Of a stretch of 64,000 bases of DNA, positions 26,202 to 33,438 are shown one piece after another. This DNA comes from Erythrobacter sp. AP23 (GTDB lineage Bacteria; Pseudomonadota; Alphaproteobacteria; Sphingomonadales; Sphingomonadaceae). Numbering within the stretch: position 1 is the first letter of the stretch; every line of letters starts with the position of its first letter. The stretch lies in NCBI RefSeq assembly GCF_001542855.1, contig NZ_LNBY01000018.1, positions 340,787 to 404,786 on the forward strand, given 5' to 3'. The translations under genes and the position numbers were made by a program. Under the pieces are notes generated by a model. It was not told the origin of the DNA. It did not search any database and saw nothing but the letters and a program-made list of their open reading frames with translations.

Positions 26202-28448
26202 TCAGCCGCCCTTGCGGCTCGCCTCCGCTGCGGCAATCGCCTCCGCCGGCCAAGTGACCTGCGTCTGCGTCTGCGGGTTGAACAGTTCGCCTTCATACTG
26301 GGCCGCTTCGGCGGCGGCGATTTCCTCGGCGGTGAGGAATTCGCTCGGTTCCAGCGCGAAGACGTCGAGCCCGCGGGTGATCTCGGTGGCGTAGATGCGG
26401 CCATTGTACCAATAGGCCGACCAATAGCCGCCGGTGATGAGCTGTTCCTCATCGACCGGGCCGCGGTCGAAATAGGCGATCTCGACCGGATTCGCCGCAT
26501 CGGTGAAGTCGATCACCGAGATCCCGCCCTGGTACCACGCCTGGACGAAGATATCGCGCCCCGGTACCGGGATGATCGAGCCATTATGCGCGACGCAGTT
26601 CTCCTTGTCTCCCTGCGGCGCGGGCAGCTTGTAGAGGCTTTCGAACCTGAGCTTGCCATCCTCGATCGAATAGATCGCATTGGCGCCCCAGTCGCGCGGA
26701 TCGCCTGCCTGGCAGCGCGGACGGCCACCGCCGCCCCACTCGTCGGTAAACAGCACCTTGGTGCCATCATTGTTGAAGGTTGCCGAGTGCCAGTAGGCGA
26801 AGCCCTTGTCGGTAACGTCGTCGACGCGCACCGGCTTGAGCGGATCCGCGATGTCGAGGAGGATCCCGTTGCCCGAACAGGCGCCTGCGGCAAGGTTCAT
26901 CGCGGGGAAGACGGTGATGTCGTGGCACTGGTCGGTCAGGCGGGTTTCCTGCGTCCCCTCGCCATGGTCGCCGCCGCGCCACAGGCCGGCGATCTGGCCG
27001 TCCTGCGCGAAAATGCGCGGGCTGTCGGTGATTCGCGCGGCGCTCGGATTGTCGACCGGAACCTCGATTACGTCGATGCTGAACAGCGCCGTATCGTCGC
27101 CGCCGCGCTCGAAGCAGCCGGCCAGCTCCTTGTCGTCGCGCACGAAGCTGGTGCCCGAATTGTAGACCACCACGCGATCCGCATCGGCGCTGACCACCGA
27201 ATGCGTGTGGCTGCCGCGACAGGTCTGAACCTGGCCGACCTGGCGCGGCCGGGTGATGTCGGAAATGTCGAAGATACGCAGGCCGCGGAAGCGTTCGTCG
27301 CTGACGTCGTCGGCAACGCCTTGCAGGCCGCAATCCTTGCGCGCGCGGCTGTCCTGCACGCTCATCAACAGGAGGTCGCCGACGATCGACACGTCGCCCT
27401 GCCCGCCCGGACAGACGACCGAACTGACCAGCTGCGGCACACCGTCGTCGCCCAGGCGATAAGCGTTGAAGCCGTGGTAATTGCCCGCCACCAGCAGATC
27501 TCCGCTGAAGGCCATGTCGGTGTTGGCGAAGCTGAGCAGCGAGCCGCGCTCGCCGAAACGCGGATTGCCGTCTTCGTCTTCCTCGTCGCGGATATCGGGA
27601 CGCGAGGCATCGACCAGTTCGGGCTCGTCACCCGCCTCGGCGCCGGACTCCTCGTCGCTTTCCTCATCGTCTTCGATCCGCGGGGCGAGCTGCGCCGGAT
27701 TGTCGGGGTCGAAGAAGCCGGTCGGCTTGGGCTGCGCGCTGACGAGACGCAGATTGCTGATCGCTTCCCCGGCATCGCGGAAACCGGCGGCGAGCGTGGC
27801 GCGCGGATCGCTGGAGAGGCCGGCGAAGACCCTGTTCATCCGCTCGATTTCGGCTTCCTGCTCCTTCACCACATCGTTGGTGAATTCGAACATGACCGGG
27901 TCGTAAGCCGTGCCGGGCTGGTCGTGGAGTTCCTCGACCATCTCGATCGCACCTTCGTGGTGGCGGACCATCAGCTGCAGGAACAGGCGGTCGAAATCAG
28001 TCCCCTCGAGGCTGGCGAGTTCGGCCATCTGCGCGGGCGTCGCCATGCCCATCTTCGCATGATGCGCGGCGTGGTCCATCCCGGCATGGTGCTGCATGGC
28101 GACTGGCTGGCCGCGCTCGGTCAGCCAGTCGCGCATGAACTGGATTTCGTCCGCCTGGCTCGCATCGATCCGCCCGGCAATCGCGGTAAGGTCGGGATTG
28201 TTGCTGCGTCCCTCGACCAGCGCGGCCATGTCGACCGCCTGCTGGTGGTGGACGATCATGTCCTGCATGAATGTGACGTCGGCGGGCGAAAATCGCGTGT
28301 CGGACAGCCGGATCGCTTCGTCCTCGTCGATCACGCGCGGCGCGGCGCCCGGCGCGCCGGGCATAACGATCGGCGCCTGCTGCGCGATCGCGGCGGTGGA
28401 AGTGGAAAGAAGCAGGCCGGCGGCCAGCGCCCGAAACGTCGGATTCAT
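26202..28448 (-). CDS. Exported DUF305-LVIVD repeat fusion protein
   Basis: A 748-residue protein in four parts: a signal peptide (residues 1-22), a DUF305 ferritin-like/metal-associated domain (~44-205) with VHHQQAV and VRHHEGAI His pairs, a strongly acidic linker (~255-290), and a C-terminal beta-propeller of LVIVD-type repeats (~300-720; recurring phrases such as GLRIFDISDITRPRQVG and GGISVIDFTDAANPVE). A His/Met-rich insert around 118-136 suggests copper binding. DUF305 proteins are often linked to copper or metal stress; the propeller probably binds partners at the cell surface. AGGGGA precedes the ATG. Confidence 0.85.
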   Translation of the reverse strand: MNPTFRALAAGLLLSTSTAAIAQQAPIVMPGAPGAAPRVIDEDEAIRLSDTRFSPADVTFMQDMIVHHQQAVDMAALVEGRSNNPDLTAIAGRIDASQADEIQFMRDWLTERGQPVAMQHHAGMDHAAHHAKMGMATPAQMAELASLEGTDFDRLFLQLMVRHHEGAIEMVEELHDQPGTAYDPVMFEFTNDVVKEQEAEIERMNRVFAGLSSDPRATLAAGFRDAGEAISNLRLVSAQPKPTGFFDPDNPAQLAPRIEDDEESDEESGAEAGDEPELVDASRPDIRDEEDEDGNPRFGERGSLLSFANTDMAFSGDLLVAGNYHGFNAYRLGDDGVPQLVSSVVCPGGQGDVSIVGDLLLMSVQDSRARKDCGLQGVADDVSDERFRGLRIFDISDITRPRQVGQVQTCRGSHTHSVVSADADRVVVYNSGTSFVRDDKELAGCFERGGDDTALFSIDVIEVPVDNPSAARITDSPRIFAQDGQIAGLWRGGDHGEGTQETRLTDQCHDITVFPAMNLAAGACSGNGILLDIADPLKPVRVDDVTDKGFAYWHSATFNNDGTKVLFTDEWGGGGRPRCQAGDPRDWGANAIYSIEDGKLRFESLYKLPAPQGDKENCVAHNGSIIPVPGRDIFVQAWYQGGISVIDFTDAANPVEIAYFDRGPVDEEQLITGGYWSAYWYNGRIYATEITRGLDVFALEPSEFLTAEEIAAAEAAQYEGELFNPQTQTQVTWPAEAIAAAEASRKGG

Positions 28449-28538
28449 GTTGTCAGTCCCCTAGAATGCAGCGCGCAAAAGGCCGCTTCCACGTGCCCGG
28501 GTCAAGCGAGAATTCTGCGAACGGTCCAGCGCGCTCCA

Positions 28539-29831
28539 TCAGGTGCGAGCGAAGCACCCGCGCCGCGGACCGAGATAGCCGAACAGATAGGCCGCGACCT
28601 TGCGCATCTGGATTTCTTCCGCTCCCTCGGTGATGCGATAGCGGCGGTGGTGTCGATAGATATGCTCGAACGGTTTGTGCCGCGAATAGCCGATCCCGCC
28701 ATGCACCTGCATCGCGCGGTCGGCCGCCTCGCATACCAGCCGGTTCGCCCAGTAATTGCACATGGAAACCTTGTCGGAGATCGTCTTCTCGATCTCCTCG
28801 TGCGCCATATTGTCCATCTCCCACGCGGTCTTGTAGATCAGCAGGCGCAGCATCTCGCATTGCGTCGCCAGCTCGACCAGCGGGAACTGGATTGCCTGGT
28901 TCTTTGCCAGCTCCTCGCCAAAGGGCTTGCGCTCGCGGGCGTACCGCACGCTTTCCTCCACGCAATACTGTGCCGCGCCGAGGCTCGATGCCGCCTGGCG
29001 GATGCGGTTCTGGTGGACGAAACTCTGCGCCAGAGCGAGCCCGCGCCCCTCGACACCGAGGATCGCGCTGTCGGGCACCCAGACGTTGGTGACCGACAGG
29101 CGCGGGTGGTCGGTGGGCATATTGAAGGTCCACATCCACTCCTCGATCTCGAGGCCCGGCGTGGGGTTGGGTACGATGAAACAGGTAATCCCGCTCGCCT
29201 CGCCGTTCTCGCCGCCGGTGCGCGCGAACATGGCGCAATGCGTGGCGACATGCATGCCGGTGATCCACATCTTCTCGCCATTGATAAGCCAACCGTCGAC
29301 GCCATCGCGCGTTTCGCGCACCGCCCTGGTTTCCATCCAGGTCGCATCCGAGCCATGATCGGGTTCGGTCAGCCCGAAGGCGACGCGGCGCGTGCCCTCG
29401 AAACCGCCGGTGATGAATTCCTGCTTCTGTTCTTCGCTTCCGAAGGTCTCGAACATGGCGACGAAAGGGAAATTGCCGACGATCGAGTGTTCGTTCTGCA
29501 GATCGTTGTGGAGGCCCAGCCCGCGCTGGGCGAAGCGATCGCGGATCACCGCCATCCACAGGTTCGAGCCGTCTTGGCCGCCATACTTCTTCGGTGCGGA
29601 GAAGCGCCAGTGCCCCGCTTGGTCGGCCGCCTTGCGGCATTCGCGCAGCAGATCCTCCCAATCGTGGCTTGGCAGTCCGCCGCGGTCCCAATCGGTCCGC
29701 GCATCCTCGCGGCGATGATCGAAGAAACGGATATTGTCGTCCCGCGCGACCATCGGCTCGATCGTGTTCTCGATGAAGGCCTCGAGCTCGGCATAATAGT
29801 CCTCGAGCTCGGCGGGAATCGCGAAATCCAT
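28539..29831 (-). CDS. Acyl-CoA dehydrogenase (ACAD11/LvaC-like)
   Basis: A 430-residue FAD-dependent dehydrogenase. Seen are the FAD/substrate signature FGLTEPDHGSDATWMETRA, the WITGMHVATHC segment, RERKPFGEELAKNQAIQFPLVELA, and the C-terminal QVHGGIGYSRHKPFEHIYRHHR / TEGAEEIQ region. In this subfamily the partner is a phosphotransferase, and together they process hydroxyacyl-CoAs through a phosphorylated intermediate (known from mammalian ACAD10/11 and the levulinate pathway of Pseudomonas). The ATG at 29831 overlaps the stop of the kinase gene (TGATG), giving translational coupling. The substrate here is inferred. Confidence 0.88.
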   Translation of the reverse strand: MDFAIPAELEDYYAELEAFIENTIEPMVARDDNIRFFDHRREDARTDWDRGGLPSHDWEDLLRECRKAADQAGHWRFSAPKKYGGQDGSNLWMAVIRDRFAQRGLGLHNDLQNEHSIVGNFPFVAMFETFGSEEQKQEFITGGFEGTRRVAFGLTEPDHGSDATWMETRAVRETRDGVDGWLINGEKMWITGMHVATHCAMFARTGGENGEASGITCFIVPNPTPGLEIEEWMWTFNMPTDHPRLSVTNVWVPDSAILGVEGRGLALAQSFVHQNRIRQAASSLGAAQYCVEESVRYARERKPFGEELAKNQAIQFPLVELATQCEMLRLLIYKTAWEMDNMAHEEIEKTISDKVSMCNYWANRLVCEAADRAMQVHGGIGYSRHKPFEHIYRHHRRYRITEGAEEIQMRKVAAYLFGYLGPRRGCFART

Positions 29832-31189
29832 CAATCCTCTCCTGTCCATTTCGCGCGTGCGAGCGCGAGCATGGGATAATTGGGCACGTCGGCTGCCAGC
29901 TTGTCCAGCGCGGTGCGCCGCAGCATCGCGAGCAGACCGGGCGTCGCCAGCGAGCGCCCGCCTTCGAGCAACTCGCATGCGAGCAATTCATCGTCGAACT
30001 CGACCTCGATGCAGTCGCCGCGCGCGATCATGCCCAGCGCATTGCGCGCCACGGCTAGCTGGAAACGGTCGTGTCCCTCCATCCGGTCCTTAACCGTGGC
30101 CAGCCACTCGGAAATGGCTGTTGCGATTTCGCCGACACTCGCCTCGCCCAGCGGTTCGAGCTTTTTCTCGGCCGGCGGCACAGGCCGCGCCTGCTCCTCT
30201 TCCGGCGCCTCTTCCTCGAGCAGCAACAAAAGGTCGAGTTCCTGCTCGCTCGTGCGGCGCGAGATGACGACGCGTTCGAGCATGCGGTCATCGCCGCTGC
30301 GCCAGAAGCTTGCCATGCGCAGACAGCCCAGGGCCCACCATACTGTGCGATATACCAGCCAGAAGCGGAAGCGCCTCGCATCTACCGTCGCGCCGCTTTC
30401 GGCCTCATAGGCATCGACATAGTCCTGCAGCGATCCCAGCCCGAGCGCGGGCCGGTCGACGCGGGCGAAACGCCAGACCGCCATGCAGCCGAAAGCGAGA
30501 TCCTCGTGCCGGTCGCCGAAATGGGCGAGCTCCCAGTCGAGCACGCCGGTCAGATGCGAATCCTCGGCCAGCAGATTGCCGAGGCGGTAGTCGCCATGGT
30601 TGAGGACGGGTTCGACGCGAGCGGGCAGGTTGTCTCGCAGCCACTTGAGGCCGAGCGCGATGATCGGGCGGTCGCCGCCCGCTTCCGCGAACTGCTCGGC
30701 CAGTTCCTCGACTGCCTCGGCATAGTCCATCTCGGGCACGTCTTTGGGCAATGCAGAGCGTTGCAGGCCATGGATTCCCGCAAGATCGCGCGCCACTTCG
30801 CGCAGCAACCGATCCGGATCGCGCATTTTCAGGATCGCCCGCGGGTCCGGCGTGCCGGAAAGCGCGCGCATCACGAACCCGCTGCCGATCCCGTCGCCCG
30901 GCTCGAGCTCGACGATGATTTCGGGCGCGGTCACGCCGGCACTATGCGCAGCACGAATGATCGCCGCCTCGGTTTCGTGGCCGAAGGGGCGTCCCTCCAT
31001 GAACGAAAGGCTCGGCGCGCGCCGTAGGACGTAGTCCTCGCCGCCGCTGGAGAAGCGCCAGCTTTCCATTGTCGCCCCGCCGGTAAGGCGCCTCAATCCC
31101 TCGGGCGCCTGCCTTCCGGCGCGCGCGAGTGCCCTCGCCAGTCCCTGCTCGAGCGCTTCGGCGCTTTCGATCTCTCCCATACGGCTCAT
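29831..31189 (-). CDS. APH-family kinase fused to a DUF6285 domain (LvaA-LvaB-like)
   Basis: A 452-residue cytosolic protein. Residues ~20-300 form an aminoglycoside phosphotransferase-type kinase with the catalytic loop LNHGDYRLGNLL (His198, Asp200, Asn205) and metal-binding LDWE (Asp218). After an acidic linker (~320-345), residues ~345-440 match the DUF6285 pattern (WLATVKDRMEGHDRFQLAVARNALGMIAR). In the Pseudomonas levulinate pathway the kinase LvaA needs the separate small DUF6285 protein LvaB to phosphorylate a 4-hydroxyacyl-CoA; here both would be in one chain. It is directly coupled to an acyl-CoA dehydrogenase. Aminoglycoside resistance is unlikely. Start MSRMGE at 31189 or 31180. 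Confidence 0.82.
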   Translation of the reverse strand: MSRMGEIESAEALEQGLARALARAGRQAPEGLRRLTGGATMESWRFSSGGEDYVLRRAPSLSFMEGRPFGHETEAAIIRAAHSAGVTAPEIIVELEPGDGIGSGFVMRALSGTPDPRAILKMRDPDRLLREVARDLAGIHGLQRSALPKDVPEMDYAEAVEELAEQFAEAGGDRPIIALGLKWLRDNLPARVEPVLNHGDYRLGNLLAEDSHLTGVLDWELAHFGDRHEDLAFGCMAVWRFARVDRPALGLGSLQDYVDAYEAESGATVDARRFRFWLVYRTVWWALGCLRMASFWRSGDDRMLERVVISRRTSEQELDLLLLLEEEAPEEEQARPVPPAEKKLEPLGEASVGEIATAISEWLATVKDRMEGHDRFQLAVARNALGMIARGDCIEVEFDDELLACELLEGGRSLATPGLLAMLRRTALDKLAADVPNYPMLALARAKWTGED

Positions 31190-31283
31190 GTGTGCAGGGA
31201 AACGCCTCGCCGCTCAAGCCCGGACCTCTCAGGCGGCTGGCTCGTTGAGAGGGCAAAGCAAACCAGTAGAGGAGACCTCCCCT

Positions 31284-31691
31284 ATGCGCCTACCCAGCAA
31301 CGCCCATGTCGCGATCGTCGACGGCGAGAATTTCACCGTCATGCGCAACAGTGGCAAGCCGCTCGAGCCCAAGCTGAATGCTGCTCAGAAGCCCGATCTG
31401 TCGGCGACGAATTTCAGCGCCGGTGTGAAGCACCAGGATCATATCGGCCAGCGGCACGGTCGGACCGATCTCGATGAGCTTGCGCATGGCGCAGCCGCCG
31501 CCGAATGGCTCAACGCCAAGTCGATTGCGGGCGAAATTACCGATGTGCTCGTGATCGCCGATCCCAAGACGCTGGGTGAAATGCGGCGTCACTATCATTC
31601 GGAGCTGGAAAAGCGCCTCGTTGGCGAAATCGACAAAGCCTTGGCGGGCGAAACGACGGAGCGAATCGAGCAGGCCATTGCGAAGGCCTGA
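31284..31691 (+). CDS. Host attachment family protein
   Basis: A 135-residue protein matching the 'protein required for attachment to host cells' family: RLPSNAHVAIVDGENFTVMRN at the start and VLVIADPKTLGEMRRHYHSELEKRLVGEIDKAL near the end. The C-terminal part resembles the fold of release-factor-like/ribosomal L30e domains used to bind RNA or proteins. The family name comes from plant-associated relatives; the molecular role is not established. AGAGGAGA precedes ATG 31284, which is preferred over an earlier open frame overlapping the divergent kinase gene. Confidence 0.85.
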   Translation: MRLPSNAHVAIVDGENFTVMRNSGKPLEPKLNAAQKPDLSATNFSAGVKHQDHIGQRHGRTDLDELAHGAAAAEWLNAKSIAGEITDVLVIADPKTLGEMRRHYHSELEKRLVGEIDKALAGETTERIEQAIAKA

Positions 31692-31830
31692 GGGAGAAAT
31701 CCCGTACGAAAGTAACACATCGCGTGCCAAACCTGTCGCGCCTGCGCCACTTTTCGTCGCCCGGCCCTTGTGTCGACACAATCGGTCGGCATTAAGCTTC
31801 GCCTAACCACGGAGAGTGTATAGGGGCGGA

Positions 31831-32847
31831 ATGCGGAAACGACTTTTTGGACGACTGCTGGCGATCGGGGCCGTGGCTCTTGCCACTCCCGCGCTGGCGC
31901 AGGGCAATGGTTTCGAAGCCCAGTTCGACAATGCGCTGGGGACCGAGCTTCGGACGCCGCAAACGCTGGATGCGATTTATTCGACGCCGCTCGAGCGTCA
32001 GCTCGCGCAATTGGCGGATAGCTCCAATGGGCGGATCGGGGTCTACGCCATCGATCTGTCGACCGGGCGCGAAATCGGCGTCCTGGCGGACCAGCGCTTT
32101 CCGATGGCCAGTACCAGCAAGGTGGCGATCGCGGCGGTCTTCCTTGCCGGGGTGGACGAAGGACGCTGGAGCCTGACGAGCGAATTTCGCCTACCGCGCC
32201 CGGGCAGGGTCTATCTCCCCGCCTACAAACATCTCAGCCTGATGATTTCCAAGAGCTGCAACGATTGTACCGACGCGCTGCTGCAGGCGGTCGGCGGCCC
32301 CCGCGCGGTCAACAAATGGATGCGGGATGCGGGAATCGAAGGCTTCCAACTGACACGCGACATCGCAACGTTGATCCGCGAGGACGGCCGGGTCGATCCG
32401 GCCTGGAGCGTCGATGCCAAGGACAGTGCGACCCCGCGCGCCATGGGCCAACTACTTGCCGGGATCTACCAGGGCAAATGGCTGAGCGACTATTCACGTA
32501 GGGTGCTGCTCGACGCGATGGAGGAAACCACGACCGGCAAAAGGCGCATGCGATCCGCGCTTCCGGCGAGCGCCAATCTCGCGCACAAGACCGGCACGCT
32601 TTCGCGCACCGCAAGCGACATCGGCATTTTCCACACGCCCGACGGTCGCGCGATCGCCGCCGCGATCTATGTTACGGGGCAGAGCCCCTCGATGGCGATC
32701 GAAAATGGCAGCCGCAGCCGTAAGCTCGAAGCGCGCGCGAATCGCGACGCGCGCATTTCGAACATTACCCAGGCGCTCTATTACGGATTCGGCCCGAACA
32801 CCGATGACGGACGGAATTGGGCCTCCGCCGACTACGGCGGCGAATAG
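31831..32847 (+). CDS. Exported serine hydrolase, class A beta-lactamase/PBP fold
   Basis: A 338-residue periplasmic protein with a clean signal peptide (MRKRLF, hydrophobic core, AQG). The SxxK motif is S94TSK97 and the KTG motif is HK253TGT. The SDN-like site reads S142-C143-N144 (the usual Asp is replaced by Cys), with Cys146 nearby. The omega-loop region that in class A enzymes carries Glu166 and Asn170 (E-x-x-L-N) reads RDIATLI, so the deacylation glutamate is missing. It is therefore more likely a peptidoglycan-acting or other serine hydrolase than an efficient beta-lactamase. A shared terminator follows. Confidence 0.85.
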   Translation: MRKRLFGRLLAIGAVALATPALAQGNGFEAQFDNALGTELRTPQTLDAIYSTPLERQLAQLADSSNGRIGVYAIDLSTGREIGVLADQRFPMASTSKVAIAAVFLAGVDEGRWSLTSEFRLPRPGRVYLPAYKHLSLMISKSCNDCTDALLQAVGGPRAVNKWMRDAGIEGFQLTRDIATLIREDGRVDPAWSVDAKDSATPRAMGQLLAGIYQGKWLSDYSRRVLLDAMEETTTGKRRMRSALPASANLAHKTGTLSRTASDIGIFHTPDGRAIAAAIYVTGQSPSMAIENGSRSRKLEARANRDARISNITQALYYGFGPNTDDGRNWASADYGGE

Positions 32848-32868
32848 GCGCGCATATTGCGAACAAAG

Positions 32869-32905
32869 AAAAAGGGCGGCGCCGGAAGGCACCGCCCTTT
32901 CTTTT
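32869..32905. terminator. Bidirectional terminator between the serine hydrolase and small lipoprotein genes
   Basis: Stem aaagggcgg-gcc / ggc-ccgcccttt (one mismatch) with loop GGAA; T-rich tails lie on both strands, so it can end transcripts from both convergent genes. Confidence 0.88.
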
Positions 32906-32938
32906 CGTGAACGATAACCGTTCGCGAAGCGTGCGCGA

Positions 32939-33190
32939 TTAGTCGGCAGCAGCTTCGGCTTCGGTTTCGCCTTCGACTTCAGCTTCGACTTCAGCGGCAG
33001 CTTCGTCGGCTTCGGCAGCAACTTCTTCAGCACCGGCTTCCATGGCGTCGCCAGCGGCTTCCATGTTGGCTTCAGCGTCGGCAGCAGCCGAATCGGCGGT
33101 TGCTTCGGCAGCGTCTTCGGTAGCTTCCGAGCAAGCAGCCAGGGTCAGAGCAGCAGCCGAAGCAGCAGCGAAAAGAGCGATCTTGCGCAT
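32939..33190 (-). CDS. Small Ala/Glu-rich lipoprotein
   Basis: An 83-residue protein: MRKIALF, hydrophobic core and lipobox LAAC (Cys20), then a mature part of nearly only Ala, Glu, Asp, Gly and Met. The DNA shows imperfect tandem repeats of a GCTTCGACTTCA-type unit, so its length may vary by slippage. The acidic helical repeats suggest a coiled coil in the periplasm. Function unknown. It closely mirrors the design of the lipoprotein at 17676-17909. Confidence 0.75.
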   Translation of the reverse strand: MRKIALFAAASAAALTLAACSEATEDAAEATADSAAADAEANMEAAGDAMEAGAEEVAAEADEAAAEVEAEVEGETEAEAAAD

Positions 33191-33438
33191 AGATAAAATC
33201 CTTGAACAGCGAGTTTGTGTGCGGTTCGAAGGCCACGGGCCCCCTCTCCACGCGAGTCCCGAATTGGGGCCTCACAGTGTCCAAATAATGGCGAAATTTT
33301 GGCCCGGCAAGCAGATTCGCACTTATCCTGACACATTTTCGCCTCATTTGGCCCCAATGCGGCGCGAATCCGCCACTTGTGGACCGCGTGCAAAATGGCG
33401 CTCCCCATCACCGCAAGCCGTTGCTAAGCCGCTTCGCC

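Noticed and set aside
29831..31189. Calling the APH-fold kinase an aminoglycoside resistance gene
   Set aside because: The acyl-CoA dehydrogenase coupling and the DUF6285-like region point to CoA-ester metabolism.
31831..32847. Naming the serine hydrolase a class A beta-lactamase
   Set aside because: The E-x-x-L-N omega loop is missing and the SDN Asp is replaced, so resistance activity is not supported.
33263..33358. 9-bp inverted repeat (ATTGGGGCC / GGCCCCAAT) upstream of polA
   Set aside because: The arms are 78 bases apart and short; likely chance in GC-rich DNA.
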